In this document: positions 13,249-25,064 of the stretch, piece by piece
Layout: each line of letters starts with the position of its first letter
Numbering within the stretch: position 1 is the first letter of the stretch
DNA from: Strigamia acuminata
Taxonomy: Eukaryota; Arthropoda; Chilopoda; Geophilomorpha; Linotaeniidae
NCBI GenBank assembly: GCA_949358305.1
Contig: OX442323.1
Span: 3,162,001 to 3,226,000, forward strand
Direction of reading: 5' to 3'
Length of the DNA stretch: 64,000 nucleotides
The notes under the pieces: model-generated
What the model was told of the DNA's origin: nothing
Databases searched by the model: none
The model's input: the letters and a program-made list of their open reading frames with translations, nothing else
Position numbers and translations under genes: made by a program

Positions 13249-14290
13249 GAATAAATAGTTTTATCACGGTTTATCGCGCAACATAGATCATACGACGAAA
13301 TCTTCCACAAAATTTTCCCTTCTATTGTTCTCGTTACTTTTATTACTTGTCAAAAAGAAACCGAAAGAATGAAATGAAATCCACGTGATGTCATTTGATT
13401 ACATCAGCATTGGCTCGTTATTTATGTTCCACTCTGAAAATCCTTCATTCCTCATCAGTCGAAGTTCGTTGTGACTTTCTAACTTTTTAACAGTTTTTAA
13501 AGTGTAGGCTAAACAAATGTTTCCTAACGAGAATCACTCGAGAAAAAACTAATACCGACCTTTTATCATGCTTAACAAAACAATGGGATGAGAGTTTGGT
13601 GAATTAAATTGGCTACTTTTTGCTTGAAACCGCTGGGATTTGACAATCTCGTGCCAAACAAATTGGTTTATTTTCTCTCTTTCTCTTTTTATTTCATTTA
13701 TTTTGTTTGTTATTAGTTGGCGTAGTTGTAAATCTACTTTTGTATTCATATCAACAGCTAAAAATGTGAATTTATTATTTTGTTTTTCCTTTTGGTGCGT
13801 GTTAAACGAACAAAAAACGGTACGGAAGTGCGATTGAACAATACTCGCGAGTGGAAGCAATTTTTTTGTTGCTCTTTTTTGAGATTTTTTTTTTTTTAAT
13901 TTAAAAGAAGAATCCCTAGTCTGTCTTTTACGACACTGCCGTTAACTTAATGAAGATTGTAATCCACGTGCCTCTCAGCTGGCAATTTTTCTCATGTAAA
14001 TTTGTTTTCACCAGTTTATACAAGTTTTCCCCCAAAGGTAAAGAAAGCTGACTTATTAAACAAAGTGTGTTTTTTCATGCAGGGTTCGAATTGCTCAATG
14101 AATGTTTAATTTTATGATGAAATTCAATTGTAATATTTGTCGGTCGAGAACGATTAAATGAATTTCGCAAATGAGTGTGACAAACTGTATAGGGTTTGAG
14201 CATATTCGTTATAAAAAAAATAAAACACGAAAAGAAATTGTTTTTCAATGAAATATTAAAAGTATTTTACAATTTCCTTTTCTTCATTTA
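13249..14290. other. Intergenic DNA 3' of DCUN1D; left part of a segmental duplication
   Basis: No gene is seen. A stretch at 13978-14025 is repeated at 35166-35205, and 14150-14299 is repeated at 35206-35337. Between those blocks lies 124 bp (14026-14149) absent from the 35 kb copy. It contains AAAGTGTGTTTTTTCATGCA, which occurs again at 15605. Confidence 0.65.
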
Positions 14291-15600
14291 CAATATTTGG
14301 GCTCTGAACAAAACGCAGGGTACACCCAAAATGGGGTACCCAATTTGGGTACCCAAGTAACACGAAATTTATCTATTTTTTTCTAAAAATTTTCAAATTT
14401 CTATAATATTTGTTATTATTAGACATTATTTAACGCATATATAAACTAGATAACATTGATTGTGAATTATTTTTTCCAGAAATATAATTTCTTCGTTTTT
14501 TCTAGCTAAATTATTTCTCCTTTTTGGTTTTACAAAACCAGGAAGAGGTAAACAATCGCAAAACAAAGTGTCGCTTGTGTTTGAGAAACACAACACTACT
14601 GATTTTTATTGCATTTAAATCGATTATTAGTGATTTTTTAATCAATTTAAATCGATTTCGATAATTTTTAACTAATTTAAGTCGATTTTGATGATTTTTA
14701 ACTAATTTAAGTCGATTTTGATGATTTTTAACGAATTTAAGTCGATTTTTAACGAATTTAAATGGATTTTTAACGAATTTAGGTCGATTTTAACAAGTTT
14801 AAGTCAATTTTTAACAAATTTAAGTCGTTTTTAACAAATTTAAGTCAATTTTTAAAGAATTTAAGTCGACTTTTAACGAATTTAAGTCGATTTTAAACAA
14901 ATTACCTAAGTTGATTTTGATAAATTATAGTAAATTTAAATCAATTTTGATAATTTTTTAAAATAATTTTGATAATTTGTTTAATTTTGTCAATTTTATG
15001 TTTAATTTTGATAATTTGGTTTAATTTTGTCGATTTTCGGTTTAATTTTGATAATTTGGTTTAATTTTGTCGATTTTCGGTTTAATTTTGACAATTTTAT
15101 GTTTAATTTTATTTAATTTTTAATAATTGTGTCATAATAAAAATTATATTAATTTCTGAAATTTTGTAAAAAATTTAATTAATCATTCCAGGAAATCTTG
15201 GGTACCCAAATTGGGTACCCCATTTTGGGTGTACCCAGCGTTTTGTTCAGAGCCCAATATTTGGACGATTTCAACATGGCGTCAGTGTCGAGCAAAACTT
15301 GTGCGAATTTATCTTCTTTCGCCTTTTTCACGACTACTTTGCTCTTCTAGAATTGTTTGCTAGACAGACGAAAAAAATAATTTAATCGTAAATCATATTT
15401 TTTTTATCGATTTTCATCGCTTACACGTATTTTAATTCGGAATCCTTTCCTTTCTCCTCATCCGCATTTGCATCTGATTTTTTTAACATCCCTGGCCGAA
15501 GAACACCACGTCTAAATTCAACATTTAATCGATGTTAACACGAAAAAAAACATTTAATTCAATACTTTTAGCACTTGGTCATCACCCGCTGATTTACTTT
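14150..15600 (-). pseudogene. FRG1 pseudogene fragment (exons 4-6), interrupted by a transposon
   Basis: Outside the inserted element, 14150-14299 and 15255-15600 align with the 3' end of the functional FRG1 gene (35206-35720): the last exon, the small exon before it and the start of exon 4. The last exon has lost about 40 bp and carries substitutions, so the reading frame is destroyed. Similarity stops abruptly inside exon 4 at about 15600. It arose by duplication of the DCUN1D-FRG1 junction and is not expected to encode protein. Confidence 0.85.
14300..15254. mobile_element. 955 bp non-autonomous DNA transposon with ~58 bp TIRs and 9 bp target duplication
   Basis: The left end GGCTCTGAACAAAACGCAGG and the right end, read in reverse complement, agree over about 58 bp with one mismatch. 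The TIR includes GGTACACCCAAAATGGGGTA. The element is flanked on both sides by CAATATTTG (14291-14299 and 15255-15263). The paralogous FRG1 locus at 35330-35340 has a single copy, CAATATCTG, and no insert, so it is a natural empty site. The interior is only tandem AATTTAAGTCGATTTT-type units (14640-15110) and no ORF. A 9 bp duplication with long TIRs suits a Mutator-like MITE; superfamily is inference. Confidence 0.9.
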
Positions 15601-15642
15601 ATTTAAAGTGTGTTTTTTCATGCAGGGTTTGAATTGTTTCTC

Positions 15643-16860
15643 TCTTGGTTAAAAGATGGCGGCGTTGGCTGGGGTTACGATAGTTCGCGGTCAAAGATGT
15701 GACGGTCTTGGTTTGATTTGATTTGAACTTCAATGGCGTGTTGAAGAAATTTAACGATGCAATGATAATCATCTAGTTCAAAAAACTATGTAAGTGAAAC
15801 GACAGCAATAAAATGATTATTTTATTGTTTTTGTTGAGTTAGGAGAATTAAACATGGCGGAAAGCGTCACAATGCGAGTACCGGTAAATCAAGTGTTTTA
15901 AATTTTTATTTATTTATTTTTAAATTTTCTTTCTTGGTAGGAAAATCAATTAGAGATGATAAAGGAATTTGAACGTCTGTGAATCGAAGAAGGAATGGCG
16001 ATGTCAAACCGTGAAACAGCCATGAATGAAACGATTTTCGAAGTACATCGAGTGTCACCCAATTCTTCCACATAGTCATAGTCATGTGCGTTGTTGCCCG
16101 AATTTAGAAACCATTCAGTTATTTTCTAATCATTGTTATCCTTTGTGCTTGCAGAAAAACCAAAGCTTGCTCCCTTTGTACATAAATTCCACTTTGTTTA
16201 GCCGATGCAGAAATGAAAGGTAAGAGGTTTACAATGAGTAATTACGGCCAATCACTTTAAATTGCGTTAAAAGGTGAAAAATGTCGATTTTTGAATAAAT
16301 TTCAATTTTTTCCGTTGGGCTGACGAGTTGGTTGTCTTGCGGCTGATATTTTTGTTTGTGCTGTAAATATAAAACACGTCGTGATTTGTTGGCTTTTGTT
16401 TTGTGTTATGTTTGGGGGTTTAATTGATTTTTTGTTGTTTTTAGTGCCTAACAATTCATTTTATATGCTTTACTTCAAAATTTTCTTTTATCATTGAAAA
16501 ATGAAAATTTGCAAGAAAGATGAGACTTGCAGCGCCGCTCTGGCGAGAACAAGTGTTGTGAAACAATGACATACCTTTCCGTCGGCTTAGCAACCAACAG
16601 TACCAACAATCGCGTGGCTTTTCTGCCTTCCATTTCGGGCATTCCATTCGCGTCGGTTCGGTTCGGTTCGTTCTTTTTCACAATTTCCATTCGTTTTTCA
16701 ATCGTATTTCTACAGAATTTTATTGTATCAATCTGTAACCAAGGAACTGGAATACTGGAGTAGTATGGTTTGAATTGATTTTACTCGATATTGGTTTGCA
16801 TAGAATTGCAGTTTGCATTCATTCAATTTTAGGCCTAATCGAAATTTGTAAATGTGTGAA
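15643..16860. repeat. Copy 1 of a ~1.2 kb direct duplication
   Basis: Begins at GGTTAAAAGATGGCGGCGTT and matches 22935-24080 closely over its whole length. It contains a splice-like layout: ATGCGAGTACCG then GTAAAT, an AG acceptor, and a short frame beginning ENQLEMIKEFERL. In this copy that frame is closed by TGA where copy 2 has TGG. No protein family is recognised. The downstream part (16456-16760) is alignable but non-coding. Confidence 0.7.
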
Positions 16861-16862
16861 TC

Positions 16863-17700
16863 ATCAGCACAAGGCGAGGTTAACAGCGAGATTTTGCTGT
16901 TGGACATGCTGTGTTCTCCTTATTTATTTATTTCAGGTTTGATTTCCAAAAGGTTGATTGGCGTCATGAACACGGGTCCGCGAATTTCTCAGCAAGTTTG
17001 AATTTCCATTTCTTTGAAAAATGATTCATTTATTTTCTAACATGCCGGTATGTTCTTTTGCTATGGTTTGGCGCCATTTTAGGTCTATTATAGGCCTAGG
17101 TCGAAATGCATTTTCTTCTGTATTTCTAAAGTTATGTGGCGGTTGAGTATTTATTTGGAAAAAATATTATTCGATGCCCCTTTTGGAGGTTTTGGTTGTT
17201 TTTCAAAGTTGGATTTGAATTTTTCAATGAAATTGAATTTGTCTTGTGTGTTTAGTTTGGGATTTGATTTCTGAAACCTCGTTTTTATTTGCAACGTGAT
17301 CGGCGGCTCGAGGATGGTCATAAACTTCAAAAATGACATTTTCAAGCAAAAAAAAGTATTTTCATATGGAAAAAATGCATTCACAGATGGAAAAAATGCA
17401 TTTACAAATGTAAAAAATGCATTTACAAATGTAAAAGAATGCATTTACAAATGTAAAAGAATGCATTTACAAATGGCAAAAATGCATTTACAAATGGCAA
17501 AAATGCATTTACAAATGGCAAAAATGCATTTACAAATGGCAAAAATGCATTTACAAATGGCAAAAATGCATTTACAAATGGAAATAATGTATTTGCAGAT
17601 GGCTTTTTTAGGTAAACTGACATTCCATCAATTTTTTGTATTTGATTCTTTTATTTCTGTACGAATTTCTATTTTTCTATTTCTTGAGTAGTAGCATGAA
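16863..17700. repeat. Copy A of a low-copy repeat with an ATGCATTTACAAATGG tandem array
   Basis: Starts at CAGCACAAGGCGAGGTTAAC, next to a small hairpin (AACAGCGAGATTTTGCTGTT), and ends in the shared 3' segment containing TACGAATTTCTATTT. The array at 17360-17600 holds about eleven 21 bp units, which makes a spurious repetitive frame. Related copies are at 29595-30310 and, without the 5' part, 22140-22510. Short 3' ends recur at 18260-18410 and 26450-26560. The array length differs between copies. Confidence 0.75.
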
Positions 17701-18549
17701 GGCAAATATTGGGGCGTAGTTCTTGATCTCTTTCATGCTTTATAATCCGAGTCTATTCGTTTACGCTTTCTTTGATTCTATTATTCTCCTCAATGTAAAA
17801 TCTTTCATGCTGAAAAAGTGTCAGTTTGCTCATTTTCGGAGAAACAATGGTTGGCTCCAGTTCTCTCATATAAATCTTGGCTGTTATCTCTACTGTATAT
17901 AAACACAACCCAATGAAAACATGAAATGTATAATATAAAAGAAAAATATAAAAGCAAAATATAAAAGCAGAGGCCTATTTCAGAATAGCAAATACTGTAT
18001 ATCCGTCCTGCTTCTAGATCGACTCTTTGAGCTGGTCTGGAGGATTGGCAAAATCCTCTTCCACCTATTGGACACTTATTGATCTCATTGCATCTCAGTG
18101 GATGATTGTTTTCTTCTTTGCAAACTCTAGTTATCAAACTCAATTAACACTTACCGGTATATATTTTAAATTTGTCACCTGCAGGTCACTTTGAGACAGT
18201 AGCTCTATATAAACACAAGCTAATGAAAAAATGAAACGTATAATATAAAAGCAAATATAAATAATATAAAAAAAATGCATTTACAGATGGAAAAAATGCA
18301 TTTGCAGATGGCTTTTTCAGGTGTACTGACATTCCAACAATTTTTTGTTTTTGATTCTCTTATTATAATGGTGTACGAATTTCTATTTCTTGAGTAGTAG
18401 CATGAAAAATGACATTTTCAAGCAGAAAAACCAATCGCATGGTTTTTCGATTAAATAATTAATTGCACAAGAAGTAAAGTTCGAAAATTTTGTACAAAAA
18501 AAACATTGCAATACCATTTATGAAACAAAAAAAAAACCGCCAATAAAAC

Positions 18550-18648
18550 CATATCCGCCTCGTTGTTTGTTCGCATATTAGCCCGTCGAAGTCGTTGGGC
18601 GCGGATCCTAGGAGTCGCGTCTTCGGGATCGGTCAGGGACCTGGCCAT
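18550..18648 (-). other. Possible orphan exon, unrecognised
   Basis: A short, relatively GC-rich minus-strand frame beginning MARSLTDPEDATPRIRAQRL. Its composition is coding-like and unlike the surrounding AT-rich repeats. No family is recognised, no partner exons are found, and the frame then runs into AT-rich sequence. It may be a displaced gene fragment or chance. Confidence 0.25.
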
Positions 18649-19419
18649 TCAAATTAAACAATTTTAAAATGGTCAAAAATTAAGATCAGCGATCGTTTCT
18701 AGCAAACAATTCGTGAGGAAGCGAGGCGACTATCGGTATACGCGCAAAGCCCCATGGGTAACACACCGCGGCCATTACTAAGAAATCAAAATAGCGGCAT
18801 CATCGTCGAAGCTGGATTTTCTTCGCTGGTAGATGGAAAAATGCATTTACAAATGGAAAAAAATGCATTTACACTCAACATGAAACTTGTGCCATGGTAT
18901 TGGCGGCACATTGAAATTGTAATCTAAATTAAAGAAATTAATTTTGTTAGATAGATATAAAATAGAGCAACGATGATATTAGAATACCAGATTTTATTAG
19001 TAATGCTTGCACATAGATCTAAGGCACTTATTTAGTCTGGTCACCTTTGCTTACTTCACTCAGTGCGTTGATAGAAAGTCTTTAGCGATTAAGATCAGCT
19101 TTCTTTATTCAATCTGGTGTCCACTGCTTTTACTTTAGCTTAAACTGGACTTATCCTTTCCTTTTACTTCTAAATTACATGGTCATGCTCATTTTCTGAG
19201 ATACAATGGTTGGCTCCAGTTCTCTCCTTGTTTGCAGAAAGGTTTAAACCTAACTCTTGGCTCTTCTCTCTGCTATATCAAAACACAAGCTAATGAAATG
19301 ATATGTATAATATAAAAGCAAAACCTTTTCTTGTTCTCTTTTTGGCTTCAATCAATGTTGGTACCTTGCACTGTTTTTGGTATCTCTTCAGCTGCTTCTG
19401 CTGCTTTCTTGAAGCTACC

Positions 19420-19671
19420 TCAACCATCCTTACCTACAACAGTGTTCCACAATAATTTGTGCGCAAAGGCACAGTCTACATGTGAACAACCAAACAGGCT
19501 GATATGCTGGTTTACGAACTCAATTGCTTTGCCTCGTATACATGTACGACATGTTCTGTGTCCGGCATTACACTGTAGGAAGTCATGATTCAATAGGTTT
19601 TCCTCGTGACAAACGCTGCAGACTTGCAGTTCATCGTTTCGATTTCCTCCAAATGCTTTAGTTGTTTGCAT
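19420..19671 (-). pseudogene. Orphan RING-type zinc-finger exon (fragment)
   Basis: One minus-strand frame shows the spacing of a RING finger: CSVCHEENLLNHDFLQC, then NAGHRTCRTC, then FGCSHVDC, giving all eight Cys/His ligands. It has some resemblance to the first RING of RBR ligases such as RNF216, but it is too short to assign. A GTAAGG donor-like site lies near its 3' end. No other domain is joined to it, and neighbouring DNA is repeat, so it is most likely a displaced exon. Confidence 0.45.
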
Positions 19672-19839
19672 TGCATGAATTCTTGGCTCTTCTTTCTGCT
19701 ATATATAAACACAAGCTAATGAAATGATATGTATGATTCTTTTTCTATTTTGAATTCTGTCATTTAAATTCGGTTGTCAAATTCTCTTTGAGTAAACTAT
19801 GAAAAATGAATTTTTAATTTTGTAAAACATTTAATTTGA

Positions 19840-20760
19840 ACTATACTCTGACTGAACTCAAAGTGGGCACTCAGTCCCATTGGTCGAGCCAGTTTACTGG
19901 TGTAGTGATTCGAAAAAGTAGACCCAAACACCAGAATTGCAAGCAATGTACAGACATTGTAATTGTGCACACAATTCGGGCGAAAACGCGACCAGCTTCA
20001 AACGCGGGCTATTCGAGAGGCGAACGAATGCTTACTCTTAGCGATTTCACGCCATTCGAGCCATTCGAGAATTTTTGTTTTGTTACTCATTCTTCTGCCA
20101 CGGTTAACGTTTCCCAACTTGCATTTATAAGTGGCCTCCGTCTTAATTTCCAGTTTTTTTTTTTCTTTCTGTGGTTGCAGTTTAAAAAACAATTTCACAT
20201 TGATACAGCGTGTTGATAAATTAAAATCCTTTTTTAATAATAGAAATGTGGGAGCGCTTGTTGAAGGCGCAAATAATAACAGACTAAATCTAAATGTTAC
20301 TAAGGGAAATGGGTGTTATCTGTTAGAGAGCATAAGAAGAAGTGATTAAACTTAGGATGATTGGAAAGAAGAAAACTCAGTCATGTGACTGGTCAGATCA
20401 ATTAGAGAAGGGGGTGGAAAGGTAAAAATAGGAGTTCGATTGTTAAGAATAATGATATGCGCATCATCCAGATTGCGCATTCATTAAATGAAGATGAGCA
20501 ATAGAGATGAATCATCACAAGTGAGAGAAATGAGAAAATATTATAAGAAATAAGATCGGGTTATTCTAAATTAAAAATAGGCGGGTAGACGTGCCCGTGA
20601 CAAACATTTATAGTATTTTGGGATTATTTCAATACTTGATTTCATCTTTAACTTTAATGTTTTCACTTGTCAATGTGGAAATTATGTGCCATACACAGTT
20701 TTCCATTGTAGACTTAATAAATAAATAAATAAATAAATAAATAAAATAAATGGCGATATT
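19840..20760. other. Mixed repeat DNA with inverted piece of the COMMD8-DCUN1D spacer
   Basis: 19960-20051 is an inverted, diverged copy of 9238-9330. The segment ends in an (AAAT)n run at 20719-20755, similar to the 3' tails left by some non-LTR retroelements. No coding region is recognised. Confidence 0.45.
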
Positions 20761-21609
20761 ATTTAAATTTAACAATTTTTTGAACTTCTTGGAGTCTTTC
20801 AGAAGTTACTTTACTTCTAAAACAAATTAATTTCGATTAAATTGATAAATTCTACAACATCTTTTATCACAAAACAAAAACAAAAATACGGTGTATTTCT
20901 AATGTATTAACATCATATTGTTTTGGATCTTTAATTCTGCGATATCTCTGAAGTTACTACTTAAATTGGTTTTTAAGTGATGTATAAAAATCGAATTTTT
21001 AATTTTTGTAAAACAAAAACATTTCTGGTATTTTTGCAGTAGGTGTGTCTTTCGTACTTAATTTCCTTAATAAGGTGTATTTATAATGTATACTTTGAGG
21101 AGGTTGTTCGCTGTTGTCAGAGGGAGATGGGAGGTGTTAGGTATCGTTAGTTGGTAGTTAAATAATTATTGTTAATCGAGGGCGGGTCTACGGGTCAAGT
21201 AGCTGTGATTGCCTCGGTTGGCTTCAATCAACGTTGTCGTTCGAACTTGATAGTACATGGTTTTTCATTTAAGACAGTACTCTAGACCCCTGCACTGTTT
21301 TTGATGTCTTTTTTGCTGTGTTTGCTTGCTGTTTCTACACAACAAACAATGGCTGGCTCCAGTTCTCTCCTTGTTTGCAGTTAGGTTTACACCAAACTCT
21401 CTTCTTTCAGCTATATGTATATAAACACAACCTAATGAAAAAATGAAATGTATAATATAAAAGCAAAACCTTTTTTCTTATTTTTGCATATAAACTTTCC
21501 CGTGAACGAGCCACATTTGGGTGACAAATTCTTTAAAGTGTCTAAATGTAATTCTAAATTTAAGACATAATTTTTTGTTTTAGATAAATTATACTTATAG
21601 TAATATCAA

Positions 21610-21900
21610 ATTAGTTTAAAAAAATCCAACTGAATGTAAATCCAAGCATTTGGCCTGCAAGTGCAATGAAAACGCCAACTCCAAATTTGGGATGCTTTGG
21701 TCGTTTGAATATTGGTCGTAAAACACATTCAATCTACTTAAAATTGTTATTGACACCACGAAACTGCGCAGGCCGACAAAAGTCGACGTGATTTTATATT
21801 TTGAGACTTTTGTGGTAATTGCATTGGAAGTGAAGGACATTGCAGAAGTTGCAGCGGTGGCGACCTCGGCAGAAATTGCATCGGCAAAGACCACGGCGCA
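21610..21900 (-). pseudogene. Possible membrane-protein exon fragments, unrecognised
   Basis: Minus-strand frames include a hydrophobic stretch (KFGVGVFIALAGQMLGFTFS in one frame) and an Ala/Thr-rich stretch in another. They are not in one continuous frame. A transmembrane segment is plausible, but no family is recognised and frame breaks suggest a decayed copy. Confidence 0.25.
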
Positions 21901-22139
21901 AATCGAAAGGGAAATCTATCTAAAATCATCAATTTTATTTAATTTAAAATAAATAAGTAAATAAATGAACCGTAGTGAGCTTTTCCTGTACTATGCTAAT
22001 GGTTGAGGAACCAGGTACATCAGCAAGCTTTCTATGATGTTGAAAGCATTAACTAGAAATTTCGTTTGTTACTGTCAATACTTTTACTAAAATCTCGTGA
22101 GAATTTGTCAAAAAGTTTGATTTTTTTCAATAAATTTTC

Positions 22140-22510
22140 ATTTGAAGTGCTGTTAAAAGTTCTGTGGTGGTTGAGTATTTATTTGGCAAGAATATTATTT
22201 GATGCGCTTTTTGGAGCGTTTTGGTGATTTTTACAAGTTTGGTTTGGATTTTTCATTTGAAATAGAATTTGTCACGTGGGTTTTCGTGATTGGTAATGGC
22301 GTTTGCCATTTTTCGTGACATCAAGTGTTTAGTTTGGGATTTGATTTCTGAAACCTGGTTTTTATTTTCAAAATGATCAGTGGCTCAGAAATGACATTTT
22401 CAAGCACAAAAAAGTATTTTCCGATTGAAAAAATGCATTTGCGGATGGCTTTTGCAAGTGCACTGACATTCCATCAAATTTTTGTTTGTTTTTCTTATTT
22501 CTGTAGATCA
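22140..22510. repeat. Copy B (partial) of the low-copy repeat seen at 16.86 kb
   Basis: Matches 17130-17640 and 29860-30260, including GGCGCTTTTTGGAGCGTTTT-like text and the TGACATTTTCAAGCA junction. It carries only one ATGCATTTGCGGATGG unit, where copy A has many. Confidence 0.7.
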
Positions 22511-22924
22511 AAAAGCAGCATTTCGATGCGAACCCGATGCGGCAGACGGCGGAGAAGCATGGAGTGAATCTGCAGCTCAATATTCTTGTCGATCAGTTCG
22601 TTTGGTTTTATTAACGTTTGCACTGTTGGTGAGCCCATAAAGTGAAGACTCGTGTATCTGCTATTTTAGAAACTGCAATGTAAACATAGTAAAAGGTCAA
22701 TTTATTTTGTTGTACGCGTAAATATGGAAAAAACCCAAAGACATGGCAATGAAATGCATCAAAGAAACGGTGAAAATTCATTAAAAGCAAAAAAAAGACA
22801 ATAATTTGACTCGGTTTATTTGATTTTGTCATATTTTATTATTTTATATAAATTTTGGTTGTTTGTTTTTAGTTTTAGTTTGGATTTTATGCCGCAAGCT
22901 GTCGCCGCGATCGTTTTATGACGA

Positions 22925-24080
22925 GGATTTGAATTGGTTAAAAGATGGCGGCGTTGGCTGAGTTTACGATAGTTCGCGGTCAAAGATGTGACAGTCTTGG
23001 TTTGATTTGAAAATCAATGGCGTGTTAAGGAAATTTAACGATGCAATGAAAACGACGAGACAATTAATCATAATCACCTAGTTCCAAAAACTATGTAAGT
23101 GAAACGACAGCAATAAAATGATTCTTTTATTGTTTTTGTTGCTTTAGGAGACCGGAAACCGTCACAATGCGAGTACCGGTAAATCAAAAATTAAATTTTT
23201 TTTTTTCATTTTTAAATTTTGTTTCGTGGTAGGAAAATCAATCGGAGATGATGAAGGAATTTACACGTCTGTGGATCGAAGAAAGAATGGCGATGTCGAA
23301 GCATAAAGCAGCCACGAATGATACTATTTTCGAAATACATCGAGTGTCACGCAATTCTTCCACATAGTCATAGTCATGTGCGTTGTTGCCCGAATTTAGC
23401 AACCATTCAGTTATTTTCTAATCATTGCTATCCTTTGTGCTTGCAGAAAAACCAGAAGCTTGCTCCCATTGCACGTAAATTTCATTTTGTTTAGCCGATG
23501 CAGAAATGAAAGGTAAGAGGTTTACAACGAGTAATTACGGACCAATCACTTTAAATTGCGTTAAAAGGTGAAAAATGTCGATTTTTGAATGAATTTCACT
23601 TTTCTCCATTGAGCTGCCGAGTCGTCTTGCGGCTGATATTTTTGTTCGTGCTATAAATATGAAGCAAGTCGAGGTTTGTTGGCTTTTATTTTGTGTTATG
23701 TTTGGGGGTTTAATTGATTTTTTGTTTTGTTTTTGTTTTTATTTATCATTGAATATTGAACATTTGCAAGACAGACGTGACTTCAGGGCCGCTCTGGTGA
23801 GAACAAGTGTTGTGTAACAATAACGATGCTTTTCCGTCGGCATAGCAATCAACAGTAACAACAGTCGCGTGGGTTTGCTGTTTTTTGTGCATTCCATTTG
23901 CATCCCATTTGCTTCGGTTGTTTCGTTTCTTCTTCGGTTCGTTCGTTCTTTTTCACAATTTCCGTTGAAATTTCTACAGAATTTTATTTTATCAACCAAG
24001 GAACTGGAATACTGGAGTAGGATTGGATTTTGAGTGGATGGTTTGAATTGATTTTAGTCGATATTCGTTTGCGTAGAATT
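22925..24080. repeat. Copy 2 of the ~1.2 kb direct duplication
   Basis: About 7.3 kb from copy 1 (15643). Here the short frame stays open: MRVP, a 54 bp GT-AG intron-like gap, then ENQSEMMKEFTRLWIEERMA and on to a TAG near 23368. That would be a peptide of fewer than 60 residues, with no recognised family. Whether it is translated is unknown. Confidence 0.65.
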
Positions 24081-24749
24081 GCAGTTTTCATTCAATTTTA
24101 GGCCTAATCTTAATTTGAATTGACGTGAAAGTATTTGTGAATGTTTGCCTCTCGGGATTCCTTCGGTTCGGTATTTTTCACAATTTATTCCTTTTTTGTT
24201 GTGTTTTTTGGTTTTCGAATGGATTTTGAGTGATGGCTTGGTTTAAGTTGATTCTCGATTTCTTTTTCATGCTTGGATTCCATTTTAGGCCTAATCGAGT
24301 TTCATATGAGGAAATAACACTTTTTTCCACTTGTGTGGTGTCTTTCTTTTCAAGCTGCGTTTGAATTTGTTCAAATAGATAATTTTATTGAATGAAAGAT
24401 TGAAATGAAAATGTCATTTCGGTCTGGTTAAATTAGTTTCTAACGGGAGACTGAAAGGGAGTTACAAAAACACCCGTTTTTCCTGTGCATCTGATGCATT
24501 TTAGTCTGGATAATTGAAAAAATAATAATTTTTATCGCCTGAATAGCTAATACTGTGTCCGCCTGCTTTTAGATCGACCCTGCAAAATATAAATTCATAG
24601 GCCTGTTTCAAAACCAATATTCATTTTGAGACGAGTGTCTTTTCCATTGCTGTATCTATGATGGTGGTGTTTGCTTGATCCCATTGCAGTCATGCGGATG
24701 ATGGTTCACTTCTTTGTAAAGCTGCTGCTGCTGCGCCCCAATGCATTCT

Positions 24750-25064
24750 TATCTCTCTAAGTTTCTAACAATTTTCATTCTTCCCGCTCGCTTGGGAAAA
24801 CTCACATGCAGTGACGTGTCGTAGGAGGCATAGTAGCATTCGGCCGTAATGGAGTCGAGCAATTTCGCTAAAAAACTGTAAATCAAAATTGCAACAACAA
24901 CTACAACTAAACCGAATGGCGCATTCGTAAGTTGCTCTAAATGCATTAAACTTCGAGGAACTTTTAACTTTTGGGTGGTCTGCCAAGTTTTGGAATTGGC
25001 ATTTCTTAGCACAACAGATACGGTCGACAATAATTTGTGCACAAATGGCCTTGTCCACAAACTG
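24750..25064. repeat. Fragment related to 26740-26860, flanking the palindrome
   Basis: Shares AATAATTTGTGCACAAATGG and TTGTCCACAAACTGA with 26825-26868. It abuts the left arm of the 25.1-26.1 kb palindrome. The sequence right of that palindrome continues as the 26.8 kb copy does (AGTAGTGCCACCACCAC), so palindrome and flank appear to have moved together. Confidence 0.5.

Noticed and set aside
13549-13860. 103-codon minus-strand frame
   Set aside because: AT-rich, no domain, no splice-consistent neighbours; expected by chance.
17296-17691. Long frame of repeated MHLQMAK-like heptads on both strands
   Set aside because: It is the translation of a 21 bp tandem array inside a low-copy repeat; other copies have different units, so no protein is conserved.
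20719-20755. LINE element 3' end
   Set aside because: Only an (AAAT)n tail is seen; no reverse transcriptase or endonuclease coding sequence lies upstream.
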